Source of the DNA: Atrina japonica
Taxonomy: Eukaryota > Mollusca > Bivalvia > Pterioida > Pinnidae
Reading direction: 5' to 3'
DNA: 64,000 nt
Assembly (NCBI GenBank): GCA_030159075.1
Contig: BROG01000564.1
Span: 96,001-160,000, forward strand
Each line of letters opens with the position of its first letter. The first letter of the stretch is position 1. The notes under the pieces were generated by a model, which did not search any database, was not told the origin of the DNA, and saw only the letters and a list, made by a program, of their open reading frames with translations. A program made the position numbers and the translations under genes. Shown here in pieces: positions 23,825 to 36,209 of this stretch.

Positions 23825-24200
23825 GCAGTCGGTAAATATTATGTAACCAAAAGGCGGGATCAGGTGTTATGGAGGAGTAAGCCTCCCCTGTCGACCGGTC
23901 ACACCCGCCGTGAGTCCACAGTCAAGTCCAATGATACACATGAGGAGTGAATCCTCGTCACAATTACTACAGATGTCTCAACAGCCGCCAAAGAAAAGGC
24001 AACTCAACATTTCACTTAAAGCAATCGCAAACAAATCGCATTATAACGACCGTAAAATTTGCGGAACGCTGTCATTAAACGCGGGTTTTAGATATTTGGT
24101 AGCTTACCTCTGTATATGAAATATCCATATGTTGTACACGCTCTAGCATATCGGATCATTTGTGAAATATAAACTCCATATGTGGGTGACTGAGGGATAT
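23825..24200 (+). repeat. dispersed family A copy, 3' two-thirds
   Basis: The core GGGATCAGGTGTTATGGAGG is followed by GTCGACCGGTCACACCCGCC, GAGTGAATCCTCGTCACAAT, CAACTCAACATTTCACTTAA, CGACCGTAAAATTTGCGG, ATATGAAATATCCATATG and CATATCGGATCATTTGTGAA. One of the two best preserved copies of this part. Confidence 0.92.
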
Positions 24201-24204
24201 TACG

Positions 24205-25486
24205 ACTTAAATGTGGAACATTTACGATGGGAAAGCCGTCGCGTTTGTTGTATAGCTCAATTGCCAATTTCCCGTCGGTGTCTATATTAAAATTAACTCG
24301 TTAGGATCACGTGGTGAACTTATATCGTCAACCTCGTTCGACCTAAATACATAGTTTTTTTCTTTAAAAATCATAAAAAGGAAGGACTAAACAATAAACA
24401 ATTTAAGTCCTGGTAAATCGGAGCTTCATGCCCCTTTAAAATGACGTACGTTATGTAAATAGTTATCGTTATTAATAAATCCATCCACAAGACATTTTGC
24501 AGTAACTCTGGCAAAATACCTTGCTATTTACTGTCATTACTGGACATGGGGGCATTAACATTTACAGGAATATCAGTATTTCATTTTAAGGTACATAATA
24601 AATGTCATTTAGCCAATCATTGTGTTTTCAATAGAATTCATTCCATGCCAATTTCGATTATCAGATAAAATCAGTTTCGTGTAAATGTTGCTTTTGTTGC
24701 ACTTGAGGTGAAATGCAGACTATCTGTGACCGTAAGGCGATTGTTGATAAGAATTTCAAATGACAGTTGTTCTTTTCATTGTCCATTAAATGTCAGAAGT
24801 CGCATCTGAAGTTCGCTCTGACAAACAGCACATGTACTATTTAATTTATTTTGATACATGGTGTAGAATATTTCAGTATTTTGAATTAAGGATCAAATAA
24901 CGCTTGCAATCTGGATTATGCTACCGTCCATCCTTATTTTCATTGAAACGAAAAATATGATTAACATTTGAAAATGACTTATTTAGGAGGGTGATGGATA
25001 TGCATATTCCTCGTTTTGTTGTAAAATAACCGTTTCCTTAAATATCCACATGTATAATTCATATCATGGATTTTTTCATTTCTACACCGTATTTAAATCC
25101 ATAATTTCAATTATCTTTCGAAATACTCGAGTCATGAATGATAGAAAGATTTTGACAAAGTTTGGGCTGCAGAAAGGTTTGCCGAAATATATTACGTTAT
25201 CACATGACCGCCCCGTTTATCTCGAGATATCTGAAATTCGAGATAACCATAATTTTCTATTCACATATTTTCCATTCTTATTGGACAACGAAATGGATAG
25301 TGCTTAATCCCACTTGGTTTTAAGCAATTATTAATTACACTTGACTCGTTAACTGGAGTTGATTATTCCGTATTTTGCAGGTAAACAAGCGATTTTCGTA
25401 CAATGATCTTTACGTACAAATTGTAAACCTTCAATCCACGAGGGTAATTTCGAGATAACAAGTGGAAAATCTTCGGAGCAGAAAAA

Positions 25487-25490
<4 letters not shown>
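24205..25490. other. unannotated AT-rich sequence
   Basis: No gene or structured repeat recognised. Confidence 0.3.

Positions 25491-25491
<1 letters not shown>

Positions 25492-25569
<78 letters not shown>
25492..25569. repeat. (TA)n microsatellite
   Basis: Pure TA tract ending about 15 bp before a family A copy. Confidence 0.99.
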
Positions 25570-25571
<2 letters not shown>

Positions 25572-25584
25572 CTTGTTAATATAA

Positions 25585-25800
25585 AATCACAGAAACCAAA
25601 GTAGTAATCTGCAGGATATGCAGGATACAATATACAAATCTGGTGAATATATACCTTTTCACGATAACTGCTGTCTTGTAACTTTGAGTGGCGGCAAAAT
25701 GATACAGATTCCCGGAAAATGACGATTATTGTCACAGTCGGTAGAGACGACTCAACAACCGCTTACGAACAGGTAACTCAACATTTCATCATTGCTAAAT
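25585..25800 (+). repeat. dispersed family A copy, internally shortened
   Basis: Starts AAATCACAGAAACCAAAGTA, then GGATACAATATACAAATCTG and GGTGAATAT. It resumes downstream with GAGACGACTCAACAACCGC and AGGTAACTCAACATTTCAT. The GGGATCAGGTG core is absent, so this copy also appears internally deleted. Confidence 0.75.
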
Positions 25801-26092
25801 TCACGTCGTCGTACAATTCATATAAAGTATCTCTCATTTTATTCCATATAAAACCAAACAATAGACGCTTCAGTAAGGGTGTAAGGATAACAGTCGCCAT
25901 AAAGGTTTTATCGCAACTGTCTTGAATTTTGAAACCTCTATGATTGATTTTAAGCGTACTACGGTTAATAATACACATACTTAATTATGGGGTTGTAGTA
26001 ATACACTAAGTTGTATAGAACTATATTGGAAATAATACTTTGGATTTATTATGCAAAATAGTTACAGTTGATTGGTGCCTCCACATCAGATG

Positions 26093-26158
26093 ATATCAGC
26101 GTGGAATAGAACGATAGCGTTAATCATTAATGTACCAGGGTTTTAATGTATCAAGGGA
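26093..26158 (-). repeat. short dispersed repeat C, copy 1
   Basis: GATATCAGCGTGGAA and, further on, GTACCAGGGTTTTAATGTAT align with 53561-53625. On the minus strand an open frame crossing it ends in DTLKPWYIN, faintly like the end of some Ty3-type retroelement polyproteins. The second copy breaks the frame, so this is only a hint. Confidence 0.45.
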
Positions 26159-26569
26159 CACTACTCTTGTGATATATTGATTTCTACAGCGGCCAGTAAA
26201 TTCATCAAAGCATTCCCTGGATTTGTCACACGGGATTTCAATCCGACGACAACAATTGTTGAATTCCAAACACGAGGCGATTATTGGTTTCGGCATTTTA
26301 AAAAAAAATTCAGAAAATGATTTTCTATTGTTATGCACTCACGGAAGATGAACGTGCCTGTGTGACAGGAGATTCCCTCAATTCCGTAATACCTGATTTT
26401 ATTTGTGTTTTTTTCCATATTATGTCTTTATATATTTTATCCAATATCAACTTTTCCTATGCCTGGCTTTATGCACTAATGCCTTTACTGTTAACAATGT
26501 GTTATGTATGGTGTTTACCACGCCTAAAGATCATATTGATTAAGAAATCATTTCCCATGACATGTTAAC

Positions 26570-26900
26570 AGGGGACGCTGATTCCATCCGGGTACTTGGT
26601 TCCATCCTGTTTGTGATTCGCAATTGTTCCTCGTGTTTAGACCGTTGTTAAGTCTACCTTTTCACTGACCTTGACCTTTTCATCGAACATGACATTTTCA
26701 CCGAACTCAAGAGGTTTCCATGCACCATTTGCGACGGATGTGGCATGCTGACATGAGACGTTGACTCCGTCTAGACACCTGGTCCCATTACGTTTTGGAT
26801 TGGTTATTGTTCTTCGTGTTAATATTGTTGATGTATCTAATTTGACGTATTCTAATGAACTTGGAGATTTTAGTAAAGGCATTGGTGCTTCTTCATTGTA
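26570..26900 (-). repeat. dispersed family B copy
   Basis: Minus-oriented: AACATGACATTTTCACCGAA, GTTTCCATGCACCATTTGCG, GACACCTGGTCCCATTACG, TTGACGTATTCTAATGAACT. A truncated second copy (GGTTCCATCCTGTTTG) lies just upstream near 26600. Confidence 0.75.
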
Positions 26901-26959
26901 CCTTAAAAGCGTTAACATTCGTTCTATTGACAATTTCTTTATGAATATCTTACAAATAT

Positions 26960-27030
26960 AAATTATCTCAGACACCAAATTAAAATCTTAAGGACGTCCA
27001 GCATACAGATATTCTAAATTTAGAGATTAT
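26960..27030 (+). repeat. family A 5' end fragment
   Basis: TATCTCAGACACCAAATTAA and TTAAGGACGTCCAGCATACA match the start of family A. It directly follows family B in opposite orientation. Confidence 0.6.
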
Positions 27031-27034
27031 CTCT

Positions 27035-28600
27035 CTAATCAAGCTACTTGTAGTCGGTTATATTGTCTATATAGTAAAGTGCCATATATTGCACCAGAAC
27101 TGGAAGGGAGTCTGAATATCGACTGTATCTTTGATTTATGATCAAAACACCACAATTCTTGGTATAATGTTACACCATGACACATATTTCTGTAGTTTAT
27201 TTTACGTTTTCGATAATCAAGGTTTTGTTTGCATTGTCCCGTGGCTTCGGATTGCCTGATGTAAACTGGAAATAATATTGCATTTTCATTTCGTTTATTA
27301 TTTATGTTTTCTGATTATAATCTTTATTCTTCCGGGAATGCCACAAATGTTTCTATGCTCTTTAAAACGAACACGTTATTGCTGATAATATAATGATACA
27401 TATATTTAATTGTGACAATGTCGAATGAGAAAAAAATATTTTACTGATGAAACAAGTCAACAAAACGTAATTTATTTTATTAACGCGGTTCAAATAGAAC
27501 ACGAAATACAGTCACGTGAGTAGGGGCTCCAAAGAAGTACCGCCAAATTAAATTATTGGTCTAATGGAAGTGTATAATTGGAATTGTAGTTACATTAAAG
27601 CTATGTTTGGTGCCCAACGTAAAAGACGTGTTGACTTAAGGCGATTTCTATTGGAATATAGTGTACTTACATTAACACATTCAGTATTGAACATGATCTA
27701 TTAGCATTTTGTCAATTTCCATAACATTAATAATTTACTTTAAATTAATACTCGGAAAAAGACACTTTAAAATTTATTGAAACATTGATCTATTCCAATT
27801 CAAATAAGCCATTACGCAACGCAGATGACTCAACCCTGAACAATTGTATTAGATCGTTAACTGAACTTCTTATACCGGAAGCGGAACAAATTTGACTGTT
27901 ATTTCTTAACGAGGATATCGGTATTCTTTCCAAAGAGTTGGTCATACAAACGTTGATTCTTCGGATATCCAGTGTTATATGGTAAGTAAAACACGTTAAA
28001 CAAAATATTGATCAATCTACCCTTAAAGATACATTTGGACTCGTCTAAGTCATTGATTTACAGAAGGGTCCTTTGTTTTCGGGGATTAATTAGTTAAAAG
28101 CAATTGGACAAATTACACTCTGTCTTTAGCTCCGTTTTATCATGGCCGTATAATTCTCTTGGTGTAGCACTATAGAATACAAACTTTTTGTCGATGGCAT
28201 ACTCCTTTTGTCACATATCCCGGAACTATCAAACAGGTAAAGAAAATGATAATTGTATGGATGTCTGCAAGCTCAGTTTATCTGTTAATGCTTTTCTCAA
28301 TAAGCCGATATAATTGCAATCTACCAAATTAGGTGGGGAAATAAAAGTAAAAACATTGGACGCAATGGAAAATTTTCCACTTTTCCGTTTTCAGTAAAAT
28401 TCCCCAAACAGACGTAAACAGATGCATTTATTGGAAATATGTATATTTATTTATCTGCTGATCAAGGAGAAGAGTTGATTGTAGTTGAAAGCCCAAATTT
28501 AAGATATTGTAGATATTTGTCACGTTTTGTTTTGTAGCGTCTGTAACGTAAAACCTCAAATCCAATCTTACAAAATAAATAACGTATATACAGTTATATA
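27035..28600. other. unannotated AT-rich sequence
   Basis: No gene, RNA or structured repeat recognised. Confidence 0.3.
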
Positions 28601-28606
28601 TACAAA

Positions 28607-28814
28607 TACTGTAATCCAGAAAAATTGGCGGGACTTTATTTTTGCAATACATAGTTCTGAATTTATTCGCGAGATGATATTTCGCTATTTCAAATGTCAT
28701 TTTTGTCATACCATTGTTATACTTCATTACGCGATCATCTTATTTTCGCGAATAAAAACTCTTGCGAAATTACACGTAAATAAAATTCTCGCAAATAAAA
28801 CCGGATTTACGGTA
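28607..28814. mobile_element. MITE-like element with TACTGTAA / TTACGGTA termini
   Basis: TACTGTAATCC at 28607 and GGATTTACGGTA ending at 28814 are near-inverted ends. The interior is a string of CGCGAATAAA and TTTCGCGAAT-like motifs (ATTCGCGAGATG, TTTTCGCGAATAAAA, GCGAAATTAC). I recall this layout as a frequent non-autonomous repeat in bivalves. The TACAA beside both ends may be the target duplication. Confidence 0.65.
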
Positions 28815-28819
28815 CAATG

Positions 28820-29825
28820 TAAGGAAGATACACAACTCTTTTTTAAGCCTATTTCTTCTCTTGATTTTAACCTCGTTATTTTGTCATGAAAATGTATTGC
28901 TAAACAACAGTTGGTTTAACCATATAATTCGAAACAGATTAAAATAAAAAAATTAAAAATATGACTTGAAAAGATTTTCTGAAGAGATGTTTACTCGTTT
29001 GTTTACTGTAATTTTATCATTATTGGTATCACAATGGTTTATCGGTTCTGTCGTTTCCATATTATTTATCTTCATCGTTCAGATAGCATTACGTTAGTTT
29101 TGTACATAAACAATCAAACTATAGTAATTGAAGTTTATATCATTTTGTTAGTATTATTACGTGCAAATACATTCTCATTCTTGTTTATTTGGCGTTTCGT
29201 GTAATGGGGTTGTGTTTCTACGACGGAATTACGAAATCACAATTTTATCGATGTATTCAACGTTTTAAAATGTATAATTTTATCTGCGTTCTGTTTCTCG
29301 ACCTTGAAACGTTTTCACTTTATTTCTTTAAATATATTTGACAATCCCGCCGTAACACATGGTCATTTGTTTCTAAATATAAGAAGGTAAAGATATAATA
29401 CGTGTTTTATACTTAAAAGCATTTCAATCTACCTATATCTTATTTCAATGAAAATGTGAAAATTGTCATTATGGACTTTAGATGACTTTTCAACTACGAC
29501 ACTAACGAAGCTAAATCATCTACTTCTACACACACCACATGGATGCTAGACTAAAACTGTAGAAATCATCCAATCTTTTAAACAACATAACTGATTAATC
29601 TAATATGACTATGCACCACAGTCTGAGTATCTAGATCTGTCGTCTACTTTGCATGCAATCTGTAGACACTCCCTTTACAAGAAGCAATGGTGGCTCCAGA
29701 AATGTGAAATGTTTCGACTTTATTGGCCTATGGCTTGTACAGACATTCGAAATTCTTAAACTCAGTACCCGGTATTTCGGTACAAGCCGATTACTTTATA
29801 CTTAAGTAATACTTCTCACGTATAC
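28820..29825. other. unannotated AT-rich sequence
   Basis: No gene or structured repeat recognised. Confidence 0.3.
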
Positions 29826-29827
29826 CT

Positions 29828-30020
29828 TCATTCAAATTCTAAACTTTTCAAAACCTAAGATATTCGTATTAGCAGTGGGTACTCTTAGACGGACTTGGCA
29901 ACACATTCAGTTTAATTATATGGCCTTGTATGGCAATACTTTTTCTTTCGGGAATATATTAAATTCGATCTCAACTGATGAAGTCTTGTTGACGGAGCAC
30001 GTCGTCTTAGGCGTATGTTT
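29828..30020 (+). mobile_element. hammerhead-bearing short dispersed element, copy 2
   Basis: Blocks TTCAAATTCTAAACTTTTC, GGTACTCTTAGACGGA, TATGGCCTTGTATGGCAATA and TCTCAACTGATGAAGTCTTG align with 8812-8990 and 59735-59940. CTGATGA is at 29975-29981 and the GTC/GAC stem II is intact. The GAAAC box has become GAGCAC and stem I is weakened, so this copy is probably inactive. Confidence 0.75.
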
Positions 30021-30604
30021 GTTTGACCTCTTTTGTGGGACTGTGGCTTTGGTACCGTTAATAAGATCTTAGTTAAGTAGCTAACATCAGTTACATTTTA
30101 ATTACATGGTGTGTTAAATATTAATATGACATATCTCAAACGGTCACAAAATATTTACAATCTAATTTAAAAGAAAATTTTAATTTTCGTAGAAAATAAG
30201 TCTTATTATGGTTTGCACTGACTAATTCAAGGGGGCGAAGTATAGGTTTATCATCGTAAAACCATCTCAATACGAACTGCACAATATTTTTCAGTAATGC
30301 ATAAATTATCTACTCTTTTCCCTCTCACTTCTAGTTGACATTCTGAATCATTCCTGGCATTTTCCAGCGAATTTTGACGACGCCTTTGTTTATTTACTTT
30401 CTTTTAAAAGTGTTCGCCCCACATATTGGTAAAGAAATTTTCGTTACATCACGTACATTATCGGAAGGTAAAAACATATGGAAAATTATTTGTGGTAGGT
30501 GTGAGATATTGAACAACATTTTTACAATGTTTATATGGTGGGAGTGCCAACACCTGGTAAATATTATCAGTTAAAGATCACAAAATTATAATAAATATAA
30601 AAAA

Positions 30605-30775
30605 TCTCAGATACCAAAGTATAAATCAATAGAATGTCCAGGACATAAATACAAAACCGGTAAAAATGGACAAACACAGACCTCTTGAAACCAAGAGTTG
30701 GGATCAGGTGCCATGGAGGAGTAAGTATCCCCTGTCGACCGATCACACCCGCCGTGAGTCCACAACAACCGATGT
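30605..30775 (+). repeat. dispersed family A copy, 5' half
   Basis: CTCAGATACCAAAGTATAAA, GAATGTCCAGGACATAAATA, GGATCAGGTGCCATGGAGGA, TCCCCTGTCGACCGATCAC, CCGCCGTGAGTCCACA. Well preserved, then ends abruptly. Confidence 0.9.
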
Positions 30776-31144
30776 TATTATCCGAATTTTTACTTCGAAT
30801 GAACGTACAATTTTCGTTTTGTCACCCCCCCCAAAAAAAAAAATACAAAACTTTGCATCCCCTCTTGAATTCATAGATCTGAATTCTACAATTTATTTAG
30901 ATTTAATAAAATGTATTGGAATTTCATTATCACTGACACACCTAATAAAATGTGCAACAGGATATTGGAAAGGTCGTGCTGTACAATACTTCTAGATCCA
31001 ACAATAAGACGGATGTAGATATATGATCAGACTGGTATATTAATACACGGGTTTATATAAACATATACTTGTAATATGTTCAGTACATATCAAATGGATT
31101 TTTGGACTGTGACTAAAACATTGTAAGATATATGACAAACGTGA

Positions 31145-31300
31145 ATCTTTTGAGCATACAGAACTGAGATCAGGGGACATAGGAATTATCATCTCCTGTC
31201 TCATGTCTGATATTATATCCTAATTGAAGCATAAACTGACTGACTCCGTCCGGACACCCGGACAGTCCTGTTTGGGATTCGCATTTGTATTTCATGTTGA
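31145..31300. repeat. adjacent fragments of families A (+) and B (-)
   Basis: CTGAGATCAGGGGACATAGG (31166 region) is an A-core remnant. GACTCCGTCCGGACACCCGG and CTGTTTGGGATTCGCATTTG are family B on the minus strand. Confidence 0.5.
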
Positions 31301-31328
31301 TTGATAGATAGATGGATTGATACATAGG

Positions 31329-31386
<58 letters not shown>

Positions 31387-31420
31387 GAAAGAAAGACAGA
31401 TAGATAGACAGACAGACAAA
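31296..31420. repeat. (GATA)n microsatellite
   Basis: Imperfect GATA tract with GACA units at its right end. Confidence 0.97.
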
Positions 31421-32035
31421 CATAGATTTTTTGTAGTTAGAGCTGCACTCAGTGAACCTATTTGCCATCAGTTCGTGTAATTCATGCGTTTCGTATGTCG
31501 GGCGAAATTGTAGCGAAATGCCGTATTTGATCTGAAAATAATTTAATGATATATAATTAATAAATCACCAGATAACCTTAATGTAAAATTATATCCAGGT
31601 TCACTTCTTGTTTTGTATCTAGCAGAGATTTTGACCAATCTTACCAGGTTATTGATTCTTGATCACTCTTACTATTGATTTCATTTCATATATAGACTAA
31701 TGTCCACAAAATAAGATTCATATAATTGAAATACTTTCAATGGCTCTCTCTCTAATTACAGAAGAAACCGCCATATGCATTTCCATAAGTGCTTTGACTT
31801 TCCTTGAGCAAGACTGCCACCAACGGGTCAATACCCAATTTGTCACAAATTTACTAAATTAACACCACAGCTCACGTCTTGAATTTCTTTTTATTACTTC
31901 TAAGGCGCAATCCAAAAAGGGTAATGGCCAAGACATAAATGACCATACGTTTTATGACTAATTTTCAAATAGCAGACGAAATTTCACGAATCGACGCCAT
32001 ACCGCATATCAAATCAAACGGTAAGAGGATACTTA

Positions 32036-32345
32036 GATTGTGTACAAGATTTTGTTGGACATATCCGCGGTATTTCATCATTGTCAGAATCTTTGGACAT
32101 ATCCGCGGAATTATTTCATTTCCATGACCGTGTATTTAATTTTTTGCACTATGATATCCGCCGTATTTTATCATTATCGGAGTTGTGTACGGAACCGTTT
32201 TGGACATATCTGCGGTATTTCATCATTTACAGGATCGCGTACTGGATTCTGTTGGACATATCTGCGGTATTTTCATCATTTGTGGGATAAAATACTTAAC
32301 TTTACTGGACATGTCCAAAGTATTTCATCGTTTTCAGGATCGTGT
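32036..32345 (+). repeat. ~52-bp tandem repeat, zone 1
   Basis: About six diverged units built on TTGGACATATCCGCGGTATT then TCATCATTTTCAGGATCGTG. The same unit recurs at 32700, 35250 and 35560. Confidence 0.88.
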
Positions 32346-32700
32346 ATTCATGTATTAGCGCTGATTAAGTATACAGTGTACTGATTACAGAATACATGTT
32401 CTATCTTATTACTTCATAATATTCATGTATAACTATAAAGCTATTCATCAAATTATGTAGTATCAAGTTTACATGTCAAAATCATATCTGGTTTTTTACA
32501 TCGGTCCACGGCTTTTAATAATTACCTGCACGAAGACATTATCAATGCTTTTCGAGTATTTTGTTCAAGTGACCTTTTACTTAACTATTCTCTATGATCA
32601 CACATTGCATATTAGATAGTATAACGTCATTGCGTTGGCATTGTGATATTACAAACATCTTTGTTTACAAAATAGACCGGACATGGCGATGTTGACAAAT
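32292..32700 (+). repeat. segmental duplication, copy 1
   Basis: Matches 35848-36206 in the same orientation. Shared stretches include TACTGGACATGTCCAAAGTA, CTGATTAAGTATACA, AGTGACCTTTTACTTAACTA and ATAGTATAACGTCATTGCG, with several small indels. Copies are about 3.55 kb apart and each follows a ~52-bp repeat array. Confidence 0.9.
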
Positions 32701-32840
32701 TCATTTCATCATTTTCAGGATCGTGTACTAAACCTTATTAAACATATCCGCGGTATTGATTCATTTTTCAGGATCGTGTGCTTGATTTTAATGGACAAAT
32801 CCGCGGTATTTCATCATTATCAGGATCGTGTTTTTAGGGG
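32700..32840 (+). repeat. ~52-bp tandem repeat, zone 2
   Basis: Two to three units with ACATATCCGCGGTATT and CAGGATCGTGT, ending at a ten-base G run (about 32837-32848). Confidence 0.85.
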
Positions 32841-33144
32841 GGGGGGGGCTAAAATCAAATTTGAAATAAAAAGGTAGGACTTGAATTCATGATGAAAAGA
32901 ATGTCCAGGATTAGCAATTGGTCAAAATAAAGGCAGCACTGATGAAAAAAGTCAGGACCGATTTCAGGAAACGCTTAAAAGTTGAGTTATATTTGACTAA
33001 GATACAAAAAAGGAAGAAAAAGAAAAAAATGTAAGAATGTTGGCACAAATCATGAGACAAAATTGGTTATTCTCGGCATTCACTTAATATAAGAATTATA
33101 AATAAACAAGCCTAAAAATATCAAAATTGAAAACCACAATTGTA

Positions 33145-33600
33145 GTAGTAATATCCCACAGTCACCTGCATATGGAGTTTATATTTCACAAATGATCCGA
33201 TATGTCAGGGCATGTTCAACATATGAACATTTCATATACAGATGTAAACTACTCACTGACAAATTATTGACACAGGGATATCGAAAACCGCGTTTGATGT
33301 CAACGTTCTGCAAATTTTACGGTCGGTATAATAGTCTTGTTTTCGATTACTCTGTTTCACTAAGTGAAATGTTGAGTTGCTTTTTCGTTGGCGGTTGTTG
33401 AGACATCGATACCATTGTGACGAGGATTCGTTCCTCACGTATTTCATTTGGATTTGACTGTGGACTTAAGGCGTTGTGACCGGCCGACATGGCATCTGAC
33501 CCAACCTTTTGGTTTCAAGAGGTCCGTGTTTGTCCATTTTTACCTGATTTGTAATGATATCCTGGACATCCTAAAGATGTATACTTTAGTATCTGAAAAT
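33145..33600 (-). repeat. dispersed family A, longest copy
   Basis: The most complete copy, about 460 bp. Left to right on the plus strand (3' to 5' of the element): CACAGTCACCTGCATATGGA, CACAAATGATCCGATATGTC, AAATTTTACGGTCGG, AGTGAAATGTTGAGTTGC, TGTGACGAGGATTCGTTCCT, TTGTGACCGGCCGACATGGC, GGTCCGTGTTTGTCCATTTT, CCTGGACATCCTAAAGATGT and TTTAGTATCTGAAAATTTT. No long conserved frame, so non-autonomous or non-coding. Class not determined. Confidence 0.92.
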
Positions 33601-33609
33601 TTTATATTG

Positions 33610-34635
33610 TATGAACGGTAGACAAACAAAAGTACATGTACTACTGTTTTTTATTTGTTAATTGCACCCAATCGAACAACTTGACTTATCTTGGACGATA
33701 ATCAACTTCAATAAGAATTCACATTAGAAACTGTAGGTCCTATACTCACAATAATTCCAAATACTGGAGAAAGGTTTATAAACATCTACCTTAATCGTAA
33801 AGTATCATTTGACACGAAATTATTTCGTGCTATGAAATTATGTTCATTCCTAGATATCAAATCTGGTGATATTATTTCAATTTTATGTCTAAATGAGGCT
33901 GTTCTGATTTCCTATTATAGCAAAATGTAATGTGAAGACAGTTTTAATATCTAAAGTTTGGTTTGGTAATTTTGTTATTAGGTTTCATGGTATCATACTT
34001 TTTGTTCCATTCTACTGTCAAATGTTATGAATCTTAAGAGGTTACTGAACCATTCATATGCAAGGTCATTATTCATTTTGAATTACATTGGTGGATCTTG
34101 AGGACGTATGGGGTATATTCACCTTGAATTTGGTATTTTTCATATAAAAAGTAATAAAGATGAAACACTATCAAAATTCTTACTGCACATTTCCTGGGTT
34201 GCTTACCCTGGACCATCCCAATTGAATGATTTCAAATATATCCAGGTATGATACTCCCAAATCCCCCGCCATCACTTTTTCACTTCACTTTGGAGGTTTA
34301 ATCAATCTATATATGTACACCTATTTCAATGGACTCTTTGGAAATGATAAACCTAATATCCTAATTTAGCGTTTGGAAGTTGTTAAAAGACTTCTTGGGA
34401 CTTAGCATTCAGCTTATTTTTTGCTGCATTCTGTCTTTTATTGGATTGAATCAATCTATTGTGGAATATTTTGAATAATGAGGTCATAATTTAGTGTCTT
34501 GAAGCTATAAAATAGCCTGTCATCTCAGGGGACCATATCACGGATAATCTAATTCACCTCTTATTTGGATTTTATTTGCTTAAAACCTTCTTTCGAGATT
34601 GATAAGTGTGATATATTAATTCAATTGAATTCATC
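33610..34635. other. unannotated AT-rich sequence
   Basis: No gene or structured repeat recognised. Confidence 0.3.
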
Positions 34636-34639
34636 TTTG

Positions 34640-34775
34640 GGCTCACGGCAGGCAAGACCAGACAATAGGGGACGAATACTCCTCCATGACACCTGATCCC
34701 ACCTCCATCTTTTCAGAGTTCCGTGTCTAATTTTCACCTGATTTATATATTCTCTCATTAACCTTGAGGCTTATT
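34640..34775 (-). repeat. dispersed family A copy, 5' half
   Basis: Minus orientation: GGGGACGAATACTCCTCCAT, GACACCTGATCCCACCTCC, TTTTCACCTGATTTATATAT, then runs into a (TA)n tract. Confidence 0.8.
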
Positions 34776-34782
34776 ACGATCA

Positions 34783-34885
<103 letters not shown>

Positions 34886-35249
34886 GTATATGTGATTTTC
34901 ATTTTGGTAAACAGGTGTGGTTTCTTATCATATAAATATGTACAGTGAGCTGTGTATTGTACTTGTATAACAGTTTTAAACACATATAAATATATAGTTC
35001 ATTTGTCGTTTAATGTTACAAGCCACAACCAACTCTCTGCCAAAAACATATAGATCCGTCAATGCATTAAAAAACATATATAATATATCTTTACGGTACT
35101 TAAATATCTGCTATGTAGGCTATATCCATTTCTACAGTCACAAGTACATGTAACATCATTATAATGGGTAACCTAACCAAATATCCAGGACAAGATTGGG
35201 TAAAAAATTATCCAAGTCCCCCACTCCTGAAAGTCAAATGGTTGATCCC

Positions 35250-35340
35250 TTAATCGTCTTGGACATATCCGCAACATATCATATTTTCAGGACCGTGGAC
35301 AAACCTTTGCTGTACAAATTCGCGGTATTTCACAGTAGAA
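35250..35340 (+). repeat. ~52-bp tandem repeat, zone 3
   Basis: CTTGGACATATCCGCAACAT, TTTTCAGGACCGTGGACAAA, then ATTCGCGGTATTTCAC: about two diverged units. Confidence 0.75.
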
Positions 35341-35369
35341 AATTTCGTCCCTGTTTCTTTATGCCCACC

Positions 35370-35404
35370 CCAACCCCCCCCCCCCCAAAAAAAAAAAAAA
35401 AAAA
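35370..35404. repeat. poly-C / poly-A run
   Basis: A run of about 14 C immediately followed by about 19 A, with CCCCACCC-like sequence before it. Confidence 0.95.
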
Positions 35405-35559
35405 TTTTACCCTGTCTAAAATTCGTCCTAAATCACTGTAGTCTCATGGACGCCCTTTGTAGCTTTCAAATTTTGTTTTGATTTTAGATCCGCCCTCTCA
35501 TCTGAGGAATAAAATGTCTAAAAATTAAACGGGAGCGTAAAATGTAAAGTTGTAGGGTA

Positions 35560-35875
35560 TTATTTTCAGAATCGTGTACTGAACCTTGTCGACATATCCA
35601 TGATATTTTTTTCATCGAGCACTGAACTTTGTCGGACATATCCGCGGTATTTTATGTTTGTGTACTGAACTTTGTCGGACATATCCAACGGTATTTTATC
35701 TTCGTGTACTGAACCTTGTTGGACATATCCGCGGTATTTTATCTTCGTGTACTGAACCTTGTTGGACATATCCGCGGTATTTCGTTTTCGTGTACTGAAC
35801 CTTGTTGGACATATCTGCAGCATCTCACCATTTTCAGGATCGCATACAAAACTTTACTGGACATGTCCAAAGTAC
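35560..35875 (+). repeat. ~43/52-bp tandem repeat, zone 4
   Basis: About six units. Here the common period is 43 bp (GTTGGACATATCCGCGGTAT, TTTATCTTCGTGTACTGAAC), a shortened form lacking the TTTTCAGGAT block of zone 1. The last unit regains the long form and leads into the segmental duplication. Confidence 0.9.
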
Positions 35876-36206
35876 ATGTGTACTTTTTCGTTTTTAAGAT
35901 CTTGTATGGAAGTATTAACACTGATTAAGTATACAATGTACTGAATATAGAAGACATGTTCTATTTTATTTACTTCATAATATTTATCTGTACCTATAAA
36001 ATTGTTTACATCGAACCGCGGCTTTTAAGAGTTACCTGCTCGAAGACATTATTAATGCCTTTCGAGTTTTTTGTTCAAGTGACCTTTTACTTAACTATTC
36101 TCTATCACACATTGCATATTGAATAGTATAACGTCATTGCGTTGGCATTGTGACTTTACAAACAACCTTGTTTACAAAAGAGACCGGAAGTGACGATATT
36201 AACAAA
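35848..36206 (+). repeat. segmental duplication, copy 2
   Basis: Direct copy of 32292-32700, about 50 bp shorter. It has lost a block around the ATCAAATTATGTAGTATC region of copy 1. Confidence 0.9.
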
Positions 36207-36209
36207 ACA